DNA of 64,000 nucleotides. It comes from Nocardia cyriacigeorgica. GTDB lineage: Bacteria; Actinomycetota; Actinomycetes; Mycobacteriales; Mycobacteriaceae. Positions 1 through 10,417 of the stretch are shown here, piece after piece. Positions within the stretch are counted from its first letter, which is position 1. The number at the start of each line of letters is the position of its first letter. Made by a program: the position numbers and the translations under genes. The DNA is taken from contig NZ_VBUT01000001.1 of NCBI RefSeq assembly GCF_005863245.1, forward strand, positions 186,001 to 250,000, given 5' to 3'. The notes beneath the pieces were generated by a model. The model was not told the DNA's origin. It was given only the letters and a program-made list of their open reading frames with translations, and did no database searches.

Positions 1-162
1 GGGAAATTCCTCGCGGGCGTCGGCAACGACGGGGTGGTGCGCATCTGGGACCTCGATCCGCAACACGCCATCGACCGCATATGCGACGAAGCCACCCCGA
101 TGACCCCCGAACTCTGGCAACGGCACCTCCCCCAGCTCCCCTACAGCCCGCCCTGCGAGTAG
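1..162 (+). CDS. WD40-repeat protein, C-terminal end (partial)
   Basis: The reading frame is open from the window edge to a TAG stop. It encodes about 53 residues containing a typical WD-repeat closing strand (DGVVRIWDLDP), followed by a short tail with one Cys in CDEATP and another just before the stop. Tails of this kind close many large actinobacterial WD40 proteins, often with a kinase or NTPase domain upstream. The N-terminal domains lie outside the window, so the partner function cannot be given. The frame is continuous and the motif clear; the full identity is unknown. Confidence 0.75.
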   Translation, partial: GKFLAGVGNDGVVRIWDLDPQHAIDRICDEATPMTPELWQRHLPQLPYSPPCE

Positions 163-273
163 ATCGACTCTCCCGGCACGGATAGCTCGCCACGACCACG
201 CGTCACCGTCCATTCGGTTCAGGAGGATTTTCAGGGTGAACCCCGATGCGCGGGGAGCGTGCCGGGGCCGACC

Positions 274-1815
274 ATGGATCCCATGACGAAGACGAGCTTC
301 GGTGAGCAGCTTCAGCAGATGTGGCGGACGCGGCCGGTGCGGTTGCCGCGGCGCGGGCCGATCGCGGGGGTGGCCGCCGGGTTCGGGCAGCGCTACAACG
401 TCGATCCGGTGCTGGTGCGGGTGGCGTTCGTGGTGTCGACGATCTTCGGCGGCGCCGGGATCGTGCTGTATCTGATGGCCTGGCTGTTGTGCAGCGCGGA
501 GGGCGACGAGACTTCGGCGGCGGAGTCGCTGGTCGGCAAGGGGCACAGCTCTCAGTCGCAGACCAAGACCATCGTGTTGATCGTGGCGCTGGCCATCGCG
601 GTGAGCGCGGTCGGGCCGATCGGGGTGGGGATGGGTGGGTCCGGGGTGATCGGGCTGGCGTTCATGCTGGCGGGCTGGTGGATGCTCTACTTGCGCACCC
701 CGCAGCCGCCCGCGCCCGAATACGGCGACACGCTCACCGGTACGGGGTATCCGGGCACCGTCTTCCCGCAGACCGCGCCGCTGTGGACCGGCGCTCCCCC
801 ATTCCCCACACCCACCTACGGCCCGTACACGCCGTACACGAAGCTGCCCGAGCAGTACGTCCCGGATCAGCCGGTGGTGCTCGACAAGGCCGCCGATGCG
901 CCCCGGGCTGCGCAGTCCGAGGAGAACAGGTCCGAAGTGCTGAATAGCGATCGCCCCACCGAAGTCCTCACGGGCACCCAGACCACCGAGGTCCTCGACA
1001 CCGGCGATTCCGCTCCGGCCAGTGGTACACCCACCACCTCGCCGGACGACGAGCCAGGCTCCACTGCCGCCGGACCCGCCGAACCGGCGAAACCGCAGCT
1101 CACCAAGGCCCTGCACCCGGAGCCGGCCACCCTGCACACCGCGGGCCGGACCCCGCCCTCCTGGGATCCGCTCGGTGTGGCGCCACTGGCCTGGGACCTG
1201 CCCGAGCCCTCGCCCGCGCGCACGGTGGTCGCGCCCGAGCCGAAGAAACCGCGCTCCCGGCTCACGCCGGTGGTGCTCGGCCTGGCGATTCTGGCCGCGG
1301 CGGGCGCGGGTGCGGCGGCCGCCTCCGGGGTGGAGTGGATGACGCCGGGCCGGATCGCCGCGGTCGCGCTCGGCGTCGTCGGTCTCGGCCTGATCCTCGG
1401 TGCGTTCCTGCGCCGCGGCTACGGGCTGCTGGTGGTGACCGCGCCGCTGGCCGGGTTCGTGGTGTTCGCCTCCATGATCGGACCCATCGACTTCGACGGC
1501 GCCACCATGGGTGAGCGGACCTGGACCCCGGCGGCGACCGCCGACCTGAAGCCGGAATACGGCGTCACGATGGGTTCGGGGACGCTGGATCTGCGCGAGA
1601 TGGCGCTCACCGAGAACCGCACCGTCGACGTGTCGGTGCGGATGGGCGAGGCGATCGTGCTGGTACCTGAGAACATGAACGTCCGCGCCGACTGCACGGT
1701 GCGGATGGGCGAGGCCCTATGCCCCGAAGGTCTGGTCGGGCCCGGCGGTGACGCACCGGTGCTCGATCTCACCATCGATGTCCGAGCCGGAAGTGCGGAG
1801 GTGCGCCGTGGCTGA
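274..1815 (+). CDS. PspC-domain membrane protein with LiaF-like C-terminus
   Basis: An envelope-stress type membrane protein of about 513 residues. A PspC domain lies at about residues 22-73 (IAGVAAGFGQRYNVDP followed by a membrane helix). Two further helices lie near 100-140, then a long Pro/Thr-rich region, then three helices near 330-405. The C-terminal 90 residues (GSGTLDLREMAL, VSVRMGEAIVLVPE) resemble the LiaF/cell-wall-active antibiotic response fold. In the known families PspC and LiaF sense or transmit membrane stress; that role here is inferred. Possible starts are GTG 259, ATG 274 and ATG 283; ATG 274 has a GGGG stretch at suitable distance. The stop overlaps the next gene, so the two are probably co-translated. 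Confidence 0.85.
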   Translation: MDPMTKTSFGEQLQQMWRTRPVRLPRRGPIAGVAAGFGQRYNVDPVLVRVAFVVSTIFGGAGIVLYLMAWLLCSAEGDETSAAESLVGKGHSSQSQTKTIVLIVALAIAVSAVGPIGVGMGGSGVIGLAFMLAGWWMLYLRTPQPPAPEYGDTLTGTGYPGTVFPQTAPLWTGAPPFPTPTYGPYTPYTKLPEQYVPDQPVVLDKAADAPRAAQSEENRSEVLNSDRPTEVLTGTQTTEVLDTGDSAPASGTPTTSPDDEPGSTAAGPAEPAKPQLTKALHPEPATLHTAGRTPPSWDPLGVAPLAWDLPEPSPARTVVAPEPKKPRSRLTPVVLGLAILAAAGAGAAAASGVEWMTPGRIAAVALGVVGLGLILGAFLRRGYGLLVVTAPLAGFVVFASMIGPIDFDGATMGERTWTPAATADLKPEYGVTMGSGTLDLREMALTENRTVDVSVRMGEAIVLVPENMNVRADCTVRMGEALCPEGLVGPGGDAPVLDLTIDVRAGSAEVRRG

Positions 1816-2014
1816 CAACCACACCGACACCCGTCGCGGGCCGTCGTTCTCGCTGCTGATCGTCGGCCTGCTCGCGGTGGCGTTGAGCGTGTGGGCCCTG
1901 CTCGGGCCGGTGTCGTGGCCGGCGACGGGCGTGATCTCGATCGGCTGGATCGTGGTCGTGACGGCCATCGTCGTCGGCCTGGTGCTCGTGCTGTCCCCGC
2001 GTAAACACCGATAG
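1808..2014 (+). CDS. Small two-helix membrane protein
   Basis: 68 residues with two membrane segments (about 15-33 and 41-60) and a basic tail (SPRKHR). The GTG start overlaps the stop of the PspC gene (GTGGCTGA arrangement), with a GGAG-type ribosome site in the upstream coding sequence. The longer upstream frame is only a shadow of the PspC gene. The tight coupling suggests a partner of the PspC/LiaF-like protein. I do not recognise a named family, and no enzymatic motif is visible. Confidence 0.7.
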   Translation: MADNHTDTRRGPSFSLLIVGLLAVALSVWALLGPVSWPATGVISIGWIVVVTAIVVGLVLVLSPRKHR

Positions 2015-2032
2015 GACAACAGAATTCGAATG

Positions 2033-2052
2033 GCCCGCCGGTTCCGGCGGGC
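2033..2052 (+). terminator. Candidate terminator hairpin after the PspC operon
   Basis: A perfect 9-base inverted repeat (GCCCGCCGG / CCGGCGGGC) separated by TT, 18 bases after the stop of the small membrane gene. There is no T-tract, which is common in actinobacteria. The position fits a transcript end. Confidence 0.5.
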
Positions 2053-2137
2053 TGTTCGCGTCGAACAACCCGGAACCACCCACCGCGGTTCGATCGAGAC
2101 CCCGCCGCGGCACCCGATTCGACCGACAGGAGATCCG

Positions 2138-2293
2138 ATGTCGCAGCACAGTTCCGAGCATCCCGACCCGCGCGACCAGCCGCGGATAGCGCCGGAGGAA
2201 CCTCCGGTCGAGCCCGATCCCACCGCACCGGCAGGCGGAATCCCGCTCGGCCGCCTCATTCTCGGCCGGGCCTGGCCCTACCGGGTCGGCTGA
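2138..2293 (+). CDS. Small hypothetical protein, 51 aa
   Basis: Starts at an ATG preceded by a good ribosome site (ACAGGAGATCCG). The product is charged and Pro-rich for its first 35 residues (HPDPRDQPRIAPEEPP) and ends in a short hydrophobic/basic stretch (GRLILGRAWPYRVG). It ends one base from the convergent guaA stop. There is no recognised domain. The ribosome site and codon bias favour a real small gene, but a short chance frame cannot be excluded. Confidence 0.5.
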   Translation: MSQHSSEHPDPRDQPRIAPEEPPVEPDPTAPAGGIPLGRLILGRAWPYRVG

Positions 2294-2294
2294 C

Positions 2295-3869
2295 TCATTC
2301 CCACTCGATGGTGCCCGGCGGCTTGCTGGTCACGTCCAGCACCACGCGGTTGACCTCGGCCACCTCGTTGGTGATCCGGGTGGAGATGCGCTCGAGCACG
2401 TCGTAGGGCAGCCGGGTCCAGTCCGCGGTCATCGCGTCCTCGCTGGAGACCGGGCGCAGCACGATCGGATGACCGTAGGTGCGACCGTCGCCCTGCACGC
2501 CGACACTGCGGACATCGGCGAGCAGCACCACCGGGCACTGCCAGATCTGGCGGTCCAGCCCGGCCGCGGTGAGTTCCTCGCGGGCGATGGCATCGGCCTG
2601 ACGCAGCGTGTTCAGCCGGTCCTCGGTGACCTCGCCGACGATGCGGATGGCCAGGCCGGGGCCGGGGAACGGCTGCCGGTTGATGATCTCCTCGGGCAGG
2701 CCGAGCTCGCGACCGACCGCACGCACCTCGTCCTTGAACAGCAGCCGCAGCGGTTCGACGAGCTCGAATTCCAGATCGTCGGGCAGACCGCCGACGTTGT
2801 GGTGGGACTTGATGTTGGCCGTGCCCGCACCGCCGCCGGACTCCACCACGTCCGGGTAGAGCGTGCCCTGCACCAGGAACTCGACCTTCGGGGCGGTGCC
2901 CTCGCTCGCGGCCTGTTCGCCGACGACCTCGGAGACCGCGTCCTCGAAGGACCGGATGAATTCCCGGCCGATGATCTTGCGCTTCTCCTCCGGGTCGGTG
3001 ACGCCCTTCAGCTCGCCGAGGAACTGATCCACCGCGTCGACGGTCACCAGCCGGGCGCCGGTCGCGGCGACGAAGTCCTGCTGCACCTGCTCACGCTCGC
3101 CCGAACGCAGCAGGCCATGGTCGACGAACACGCAGGTCAGCTTGTCGCCGATGGCGCGCTGTACCAGCGCACCCGCGACGGCGCTGTCCACGCCGCCGGA
3201 CAGTCCGCAGATGGCGTGCCCGTCACCGACCTGCTCGCGCACCCGCTCGATCAGCGATTCGGCGATATTGGCGGGAGTCCAGGTGGCCGGAATGCCGGCG
3301 ATCTCGTGCAGGAAGCGGCTGAGTACCTGCTGGCCGTGCGGGGAATGCAGCACCTCCGGGTGGTACTGCACGCCGGCCAGCCTGCGCGCCGGATGCTCGA
3401 ACGCGGCCACCGGCGCACCGGCGGTGGTTCCGGTGACCTCGAAACCGGCGGGCGCGTCGGTGACGGCGTCACCGTGGCTCATCCACACCGGCTGAATGGT
3501 CGGCAGGCCGCCGTGCAGCACACCGCCGTCGATATTGAGTTCGGTGCGGCCGTACTCGCGGGTGCCGGTGTGCGCGACGGTGCCGCCGAGGGCCTGGGCC
3601 ATCGCCTGGAAGCCGTAGCAGATGCCGAACACCGGCACCTCGAGGTCGAACAGCCGCGCGTCCAGCTGCGGGGCGCCCTCGGCATAGACGCTCGACGGAC
3701 CACCGGACAGGATGACGGCCAGCGGCTGCTTCTCGGCGATCTCCTCGACCGAGGCGGTGTGCGGGATCACCTCGGAGTAGACACTCGCCTCGCGGACTCG
3801 ACGGGCGATCAGCTGCGCGTACTGCGCACCGAAGTCGACGACGAGGACGGGTCTCTGCGAATCTGCCAC
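2295..3869 (-). CDS. guaA: GMP synthase (glutamine-hydrolysing)
   Basis: Converts XMP, glutamine and ATP to GMP in the cytosol. 524 residues, the normal length. The N-terminal class I glutamine amidotransferase domain has the nucleophile Cys84 in GICYGFQAM and the His/Glu pair in GVQYHPEV. The ATP pyrophosphatase P-loop [10 protein letters not shown] follows at about residue 222. The C-terminal dimerisation domain ends KPPGTIEWE, as in bacterial GuaA. The start is GTG at 3869 (GTG GCA GAT TCG), only a few bases after a -10-like TAAACT, so the mRNA is probably leaderless. guaB3 and guaB2 lie just downstream of the next gene on the same strand, making this a guanine-nucleotide neighbourhood. 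Confidence 0.98.
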   Translation of the reverse strand: MADSQRPVLVVDFGAQYAQLIARRVREASVYSEVIPHTASVEEIAEKQPLAVILSGGPSSVYAEGAPQLDARLFDLEVPVFGICYGFQAMAQALGGTVAHTGTREYGRTELNIDGGVLHGGLPTIQPVWMSHGDAVTDAPAGFEVTGTTAGAPVAAFEHPARRLAGVQYHPEVLHSPHGQQVLSRFLHEIAGIPATWTPANIAESLIERVREQVGDGHAICGLSGGVDSAVAGALVQRAIGDKLTCVFVDHGLLRSGEREQVQQDFVAATGARLVTVDAVDQFLGELKGVTDPEEKRKIIGREFIRSFEDAVSEVVGEQAASEGTAPKVEFLVQGTLYPDVVESGGGAGTANIKSHHNVGGLPDDLEFELVEPLRLLFKDEVRAVGRELGLPEEIINRQPFPGPGLAIRIVGEVTEDRLNTLRQADAIAREELTAAGLDRQIWQCPVVLLADVRSVGVQGDGRTYGHPIVLRPVSSEDAMTADWTRLPYDVLERISTRITNEVAEVNRVVLDVTSKPPGTIEWE

Positions 3870-3875
3870 TCGAAC

Positions 3876-3881
3876 AGTTTA
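3876..3881 (-). promoter_or_regulatory. -10 element for a leaderless guaA transcript
   Basis: On the minus strand TAAACT lies 6 bases upstream of the GTG start codon of guaA. With usual -10 to start-site spacing, transcription would begin at or next to the start codon. No clear -35 is seen, which is usual for this group. Confidence 0.4.
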
Positions 3882-3951
3882 GAGCTCGGCCTTGCCCGCT
3901 CCGACCGCAGCCCGCGCGGCGCCGAATCGCCCGACGCGCCCCCGTACAGCT

Positions 3952-3957
3952 GACTAT
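3952..3957 (+). promoter_or_regulatory. -10 element for a leaderless transcript of the hydrolase gene
   Basis: GACTAT lies 10 bases before the GTG start at 3968, with no ribosome binding site between. This is consistent with a leaderless mRNA divergent from guaA. Confidence 0.35.
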
Positions 3958-3967
3958 CCTCGACGTC

Positions 3968-4774
3968 GTGCCATTCGCCCGCGCGATCGATGCCGACATC
4001 CACTACGAGGACACCGGCGGCAACGGTCCGCTGGTGCTCCTGGCACACGAATTCTTCATGGACCGCACCATGTTCGCCGAACAGATGGACGCGCTGGCCC
4101 CGGAGTTCCGCATCGTCACCTGGGATGCGCGCGGGCACGGCCGCACCAGGGACCAGGGCCTGCCGTTCACCTACTGGACCGCCGCCAGGGACGCGCTGAC
4201 CGTGCTCGACCATCTCGGCGCCGAACGCGCCGTGGTCGGCGGCACCGCACAGGGCGGGTTCACCGCGTTGCGCACCGCGCTCATCGCCCCCGAACGGGTC
4301 GCGGGATTGATCCTGATCAGCACCGAAGCACACGGCCCGACCCCCGAACAGTCAACGGCCACACAGCGTTTCCTGGCCGAGTGGTACGACGACGGCTCCC
4401 GTCCGCGCGCGGTGCAGCGCCTGGCGCACTGGCTCATCGGCGACCACGATCGGCATCGCACGGTGTGGACCGAACGCTGGCTCACCCACGACCGTCACCG
4501 CATCGAAGTCGCCGCCGGCTGCCTGCTCGGCCGCGATTCGGTGCTGGACCGGCTGTCGGAGATCAGCTGCCCGGCCCTGGTCGTGCACGCCAGTCACAGC
4601 GGCATCGCCCGTGAACGCGGCAAACTGCTCGCCGAATCGATCCCCGGATCGACCTTCGTGGAGATCGACGGCGCGCGGCTGGCGGTGACAATGACCCATC
4701 CGGATCCGGTCAATCACGCGATCCGGCAGTTCCTGCGCGGCCGCGCCGTCAGCACCGCCACCCGCCGCCGCTGA
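3968..4774 (+). CDS. Alpha/beta-hydrolase fold protein lacking the catalytic Ser
   Basis: 268 residues with the alpha/beta-hydrolase outline: beta strand and turn (WDARGHGRT), nucleophile elbow, and a late Asp-like strand (LVVHASH). The nucleophile elbow reads G-G-T-A-Q-G-G, with Ala where Ser, Asp or Cys should be. The oxyanion region reads AHEFF rather than HG, and the usual late GxGH histidine is not obvious (DGARLAVTMTH). It is therefore probably not a classical hydrolase; it could be a binding pseudoenzyme or act by other chemistry. The GTG start has no ribosome site and a -10-like element just upstream. It is divergent from guaA and convergent with guaB3. Confidence 0.8.
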   Translation: MPFARAIDADIHYEDTGGNGPLVLLAHEFFMDRTMFAEQMDALAPEFRIVTWDARGHGRTRDQGLPFTYWTAARDALTVLDHLGAERAVVGGTAQGGFTALRTALIAPERVAGLILISTEAHGPTPEQSTATQRFLAEWYDDGSRPRAVQRLAHWLIGDHDRHRTVWTERWLTHDRHRIEVAAGCLLGRDSVLDRLSEISCPALVVHASHSGIARERGKLLAESIPGSTFVEIDGARLAVTMTHPDPVNHAIRQFLRGRAVSTATRRR

Positions 4775-4801
4775 GCCGATCGGCCGCGACCGCCGAGTGT
4801 G

Positions 4802-5962
4802 CTACGCGCGGACGCTGAGCCCGACCTTCTGGAATTCCTTCAGGTCCGAGTACCCGGCCTTCGCCATCGAGCGGCGCAACCCGCCGACGAGGTTGAGCGA
4901 ACCGAACGGGTCGTCGGACGGTCCGAACAGCACCCGCTCCAGGCTCGGCCGCACCGAGTCCTCGCCATCGCCGCCCAGCTCCCACGGATCGTCGACATGC
5001 AGCAGCGAGCCGCGCGGCACCGACGGATGCGCCGCCGCCGACGGCCAGTACCAGCCACGTCCGGGCGCCTCGGCGGCCGACGCCAGCGGCACCCCGATCA
5101 TCGCCGCGTCCGCGCCGCAGGCGATGGCCTTGGCCAGCTGGCCCGAGGCGGCGATATCGCCGTCGGCGATCACGTGCACATAGCGGCCGCCGGTCTCGTC
5201 GAGGTAGTCGCGCCGGGCCGCGGCGGCATCGGCGATCGCCGTCGCCATCGGCACCCCGATGCCGAGCACCTCGCCGGTGGTGGTGGCACCCGGGTAGGAG
5301 CCGTAGCCGACGATGACACCCGCCGCGCCGGTGCGCATCAGATGCAGCGCGGTGCGGTGATCGCTCACCCCACCGGCCACCACCGGCACATCCAGTTCGG
5401 CGATGAAGGTCTTGAGGTTCAGCGGCTCACCGTCGCCGACGTGCTCGGCGGAGATGATCGTGCCGTGCACCACCAGCAGGTCGATACCGGCCTGCACCAG
5501 CGCGGGGGTCAGCGACTGCGCGTTCTGCGGGCTCACCCGCACCGCCGTCGTCACGCCTGCGGCCCGCACCTGCGCGACCGCGGCCGCCAGCAGATCCGGC
5601 TGCATCGGCGCGGCATGCAGCTCCTGCAGGAACGAGATCGCGCGCTCGTAGCCGCCCTTGGCGACCAGATCGAGCAACTGATCGATCTTGGCCGACACAT
5701 CCGCGTGCCGTGCCCACAAACCCTCACCATTGATGACGCCGAGACCGCCGAGACGCCCGAGCTCGATCGCGAACTCCGGCGAGACCAGCGCGTCGGTCGG
5801 ATGGGTCAGGAACGGGATCTCGAACCGGTAGGCATCCAGCTGCCACGCCAGCGACACCTGCTTGGCCGAGCGGGTGCGGCGCGACGGGACGATATCGATA
5901 TCGTCCAGCTCATAGGTACGGCGGGCCGTCCGGCCCATCCCGATCTCGACCATGTCGCGCAC
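4802..5962 (-). CDS. guaB3: GuaB3, IMP dehydrogenase-related protein
   Basis: 386 residues from the GTG at 5962, which has AGGAG seven bases upstream; ATG 5953 begins the conserved MVEIGMGRTARRTYEL. The fold is the IMPDH/GMP reductase TIM barrel without CBS domains. The canonical catalytic loop GSICTT of IMPDH is absent: the corresponding region reads VGYGSYPGATTTGEV without Cys. The C-terminal GGLRRSMAKAGY is typical of the actinobacterial GuaB3 group (Rv3410c). The exact reaction in this group is not settled. It follows guaB2 on the same strand after a hairpin, so it may have its own promoter. Confidence 0.9.
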   Translation of the reverse strand: MRDMVEIGMGRTARRTYELDDIDIVPSRRTRSAKQVSLAWQLDAYRFEIPFLTHPTDALVSPEFAIELGRLGGLGVINGEGLWARHADVSAKIDQLLDLVAKGGYERAISFLQELHAAPMQPDLLAAAVAQVRAAGVTTAVRVSPQNAQSLTPALVQAGIDLLVVHGTIISAEHVGDGEPLNLKTFIAELDVPVVAGGVSDHRTALHLMRTGAAGVIVGYGSYPGATTTGEVLGIGVPMATAIADAAAARRDYLDETGGRYVHVIADGDIAASGQLAKAIACGADAAMIGVPLASAAEAPGRGWYWPSAAAHPSVPRGSLLHVDDPWELGGDGEDSVRPSLERVLFGPSDDPFGSLNLVGGLRRSMAKAGYSDLKEFQKVGLSVRA

Positions 5963-6308
5963 TGCTAGCTCCTGTATTGATCGGCCGCTGGCGCGGCGTG
6001 CTCGCGGTCCTGGTGTCTCGCGCTTCTGCTGCCGCCGCGTGACTTCGGCGTGCGCAGCGGCAGCGTGAACGGGCCGCGAACCGGGGCTCCCCGAGGGCGC
6101 CCCTCCGATGTGGGGACTTGCTGCATTTCCTGCATCGCAAGCTCGCGCCCGTGGGCAGGCCACGGGCTCATATTGTGTGTGGTGGTCACGGCACAGCCGT
6201 GCCGTCACCGATACCGAACGATACCCACCGCGCCACCGTCGACGGTCGAGGGCATGCCGCTACGGCCCGGAAGAACAGGTTTCCCGGGCCGCGCCGGACA
6301 GTACCGGC
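5963..6308. other. Gene-free stretch between guaB2 and guaB3
   Basis: No coding frame here has a ribosome site or a family match; open frames on both strands are shadows of high-GC bias. It must hold the guaB3 leader and perhaps its promoter on the minus strand, but I see no convincing -10/-35 pair. Confidence 0.4.
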
Positions 6309-6337
6309 GCCGGTCGTACCCGCGGGGCACGACCGGC
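6309..6337 (-). terminator. Candidate terminator hairpin after guaB2
   Basis: Inverted repeat GCCGGTCGT / ACGACCGGC, 9-base stem with an 11-base loop, beginning 5 bases past the guaB2 stop on the minus strand. There is no T-tract. It would reduce read-through into guaB3. Confidence 0.5.
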
Positions 6338-6342
6338 TCGGA

Positions 6343-7950
<1,608 letters not shown>

Positions 7951-8119
7951 TCATGGGATGGACTGTGCGGATCTGACACCGCCGACGGGTGTCGGGTACA
8001 CGTCGGCGGGTTTCACCTATGGTATCTGTCCGGTGGAACACGCCTCGAGTGAGGCCGCCGGGGAAACTGGCGGCGCGCATAGCTGGCGCAGACCGCCCTG
8101 TTCTGCGTACCGTGGGGAT

Positions 8120-8533
8120 GTGCGTGACCATCTACCACCTGGCTTGCCGCCGGATCCATTCGCCGGAGACCCCTCCGACCCGTCGGCCGCGCTCGATGCC
8201 ATCGAGCCGGGCGAACCGCTGGATCCTCATGAGCGCCTCGCGGTCGAGGAGGATCTCGCCGACCTCGCAGTGTATGAAGCGCTACTGGGCCATCGCGGCA
8301 TCCGCGGCCTGGTCGTGAGCTGCGAGGACTGCAGGCAGGATCACTACCACGACTGGGACATGCTGCGCGCCAACCTGCTCCAGCTACTGGTCGACGGCAC
8401 GGTCCGCCCGCATGAGCCGGCCTACGATCCGACCCCCGAGGCCTACGTCACCTGGGATTACTGCCGGGGCTACGCCGACGCTTCGATGAACGAGGCATTC
8501 CACGGCGACGGCTTCGACGGTTTCGACAGCTGA
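8120..8533 (+). CDS. DUF5319 conserved protein (Rv3412-like)
   Basis: 137 residues from GTG 8120 (VRDHLPPGLPPDPFAG), the same start region as M. tuberculosis Rv3412. Highly conserved features are a CEDCRQDHYHDWDMLR segment, which combines a CxxC pair with several His residues and could bind metal, and an acidic aromatic tail (YVTWDYCRGYADAS). The function is unknown. It is transcribed divergently from guaB2 across 232 bases. The longer upstream frame is not used because homology begins here. The place between guaB2 and rsdA is conserved with mycobacteria. Confidence 0.88.
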   Translation: MRDHLPPGLPPDPFAGDPSDPSAALDAIEPGEPLDPHERLAVEEDLADLAVYEALLGHRGIRGLVVSCEDCRQDHYHDWDMLRANLLQLLVDGTVRPHEPAYDPTPEAYVTWDYCRGYADASMNEAFHGDGFDGFDS

Positions 8534-8652
8534 TCGGTTCCCTCGGCCACACCGGTCCGATTGCTCGGTCCGCCACGCGAACACGCCACGCGTGCGCCAG
8601 ATCATGATGTGCGGCATCTCACGCCACTTCCCGCCGTCTGGAACAACCACGG

Positions 8653-8686
8653 ACACAAAAACACCGACCGTCTTTCGACGATCGGT
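8653..8686 (-). terminator. Intrinsic terminator after rsdA
   Basis: On the minus strand a 10-base stem (ACCGATCGTC / GACGGTCGGT, one mismatch) closes a GAAA tetraloop and is followed by TTTTTGTGT. This is a classical rho-independent terminator about 65 bases downstream of the rsdA stop, and unusually complete for this genome. Confidence 0.7.
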
Positions 8687-8751
8687 TTCACCCGTCTTTG
8701 GATCCCGCTTCCGTTGTGGTGGCCGCCGCCCGTTCCTGGGCAGAACCGGCA

Positions 8752-9846
8752 CTAACTCGTCGTACCGCCCGTACCCGGAATCCCGGTACCGCCGCCGGCC
8801 GACGGCACGGTCGGGACGGTGGTGATGACCGGCGGCTCGATGATGGTCGACTGCGACACCGTGGTCGGCGTCACCGGCGGCTGTGTGGTCTCCGGCGGCG
8901 TGGTCGGCTCGACGGTCGGCGGAACGCCGGTGTCCTGCGGGCCGGTCGTCGGCGGAGTGGTCGGTGCTGTCGTATCCGGAGCAGTGGTCACCGGCGGCTT
9001 GGTGCCCGACACCGACGGATCCACACCCATGATGGTGGGCGCGGTGCTGCCGCTGTCGCCGCCGACCCCACCCGGACGCGTGGTCTCGGGCGAACCCGGA
9101 CGTGTCGTCTCGTTGGGCGCGGTGGCGTCGCTGCCCGGACGTGTGGTCTGCTCCAGCTGCGCGGCCGCCTCCGGCGACACCTTGCGTAGCTCGTCGAGCA
9201 GCTGCTGCCAGCGTTCCATCAGAACTTCGCGCTTGGCCGGATCGTCGACCTGGGTCGCGTTGGTCGACGCCTGCGCCAACCGGGCACGGGCACGTTCGGG
9301 ATTGCCCTGCTCGATCAGCTCCTGCGCCGCGGCCAGATCGTCGTCGGCGCGCTGCACCACGGTCGACTGCGCCTGCTCGCTGAACACCACTTCCTTGACC
9401 CGCCACAGCGGATCACCGGGCTCGGCGTTATAAGAGAAGGCCGTCATACCGCCGAACACCAGCGCCAAGGCCGCAGCGGTGCCCGCGATCGGGCGCACCA
9501 GCCGCAGCCGGCCACCCGCCTTGGCACCGACCCGCGCCTGGCGCGCGCCGATTTCCTGATTGACCGCCGCGACCACCGTGTCGAGATCCGGAGCGTCCGG
9601 AATCGGTGGTGCGATGATCTCGGCCCGCCAGTCGGCCAGCAAAGCCGCCAGCTGGAACTCTTCGGTGCTGTCGGTCTGAACCGGCCCGTCGCTGGCGATG
9701 GCATCGATCAGCGCGTCGTCGCGGCGTACCGCCGCGATGTCCACCGGAGCGTTGTCGCCAGAGGACCCCTCGGCGTAGGGACCGCTGTCCCGCGATCCAC
9801 GTCGCGCCCTCCAGTCACCCCGACCGCGCCCGCCATCCCTAGCCAT
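8752..9846 (-). CDS. rsdA: Anti-sigma-D factor RsdA
   Basis: Membrane anti-sigma factor that holds SigD. The N-terminal cytosolic region (about 1-115) contains the sigma-binding segment (RRDDALIDAIAS, FQLAALLADWRAEI). One membrane helix lies at about 118-137, followed by a helical external region (ADDDLAAAQELIEQGNPERARARLAQA) and a low-complexity tail rich in Thr, Pro and Gly with repeated ETTRPG units. About 364 residues from ATG 9846, which has AGGTGA five bases upstream; GTG 9855 is the alternative. The start overlaps the sigD stop, so the pair is translationally coupled. Family knowledge: Mtb RsdA is degraded by Clp protease to release SigD. Confidence 0.93.
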   Translation of the reverse strand: MARDGGRGRGDWRARRGSRDSGPYAEGSSGDNAPVDIAAVRRDDALIDAIASDGPVQTDSTEEFQLAALLADWRAEIIAPPIPDAPDLDTVVAAVNQEIGARQARVGAKAGGRLRLVRPIAGTAAALALVFGGMTAFSYNAEPGDPLWRVKEVVFSEQAQSTVVQRADDDLAAAQELIEQGNPERARARLAQASTNATQVDDPAKREVLMERWQQLLDELRKVSPEAAAQLEQTTRPGSDATAPNETTRPGSPETTRPGGVGGDSGSTAPTIMGVDPSVSGTKPPVTTAPDTTAPTTPPTTGPQDTGVPPTVEPTTPPETTQPPVTPTTVSQSTIIEPPVITTVPTVPSAGGGTGIPGTGGTTS

Positions 9847-10417
9847 ACATTTCACCTGCCCTCGCCACTTGTGACTTCAATTTCGCGAGTGCCCGGTGCT
9901 GGGCTACTCGTATAGCTCCCGCCGTACTGCCCACGGCGGTCGCGGTTTCTTCTGCCGACAAACCCATGACCAAACGCAGGATCAGGATCTCTCGATGCTT
10001 TTCCGGAAGCGTGGCAAGCAAACGGTTCATCTGCCTGCTCGTTTCCGATTCGAGAGCGCGCTGCTCCGGCCCGTGGTCGGTGGATATGACATCTGGTACT
10101 TCGGCCATCGCCTCCGCCTTGTTACGTGAGGCGTTGCGATGAGCGTCGGCGACCTTGTGCGAAGCGATTCCGTAAACGAAGGCCATGAAAGGCCTGCCCT
10201 GGTCTTGATACCTGGGCAGAGCTGTCATGACCGCCAGACAGACCTCCTGCGCAACGTCATCCGCGGATAGCGATCCACGCTCCGCAGCTCCGATCCGTGC
10301 GCGGCAATAACGCATCACCAGCGGGCGGATCAACTCCAGTACCTGAGCTAGAGCGGATCTGTCGCCCTGCGCAGCGGCAGCGACGGCGAGGTCCAACTCT
10401 TCGCCCGTGTGCGTCAT
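9839..10417 (-). CDS. sigD: RNA polymerase sigma factor SigD (ECF)
   Basis: 192 residues from ATG 10417 (MTHTGEELDLAVAAA). Sigma region 2 is visible (LSADDVAQEVCLAVMTALPRY, then FMAFVYGIASHKVADAHR), and region 4 has the promoter-recognition helix (LPEKHREILILRLVMGLS then AIRVAQHRALAKLK). It overlaps rsdA by a few bases. In mycobacteria SigD controls stationary-phase and ribosome-related genes; the same role here is inference from synteny. Upstream ATG or GTG starts would add about 40 residues not typical of the family. Confidence 0.95.
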   Translation of the reverse strand: MTHTGEELDLAVAAAAQGDRSALAQVLELIRPLVMRYCRARIGAAERGSLSADDVAQEVCLAVMTALPRYQDQGRPFMAFVYGIASHKVADAHRNASRNKAEAMAEVPDVISTDHGPEQRALESETSRQMNRLLATLPEKHREILILRLVMGLSAEETATAVGSTAGAIRVAQHRALAKLKSQVARAGEMYG

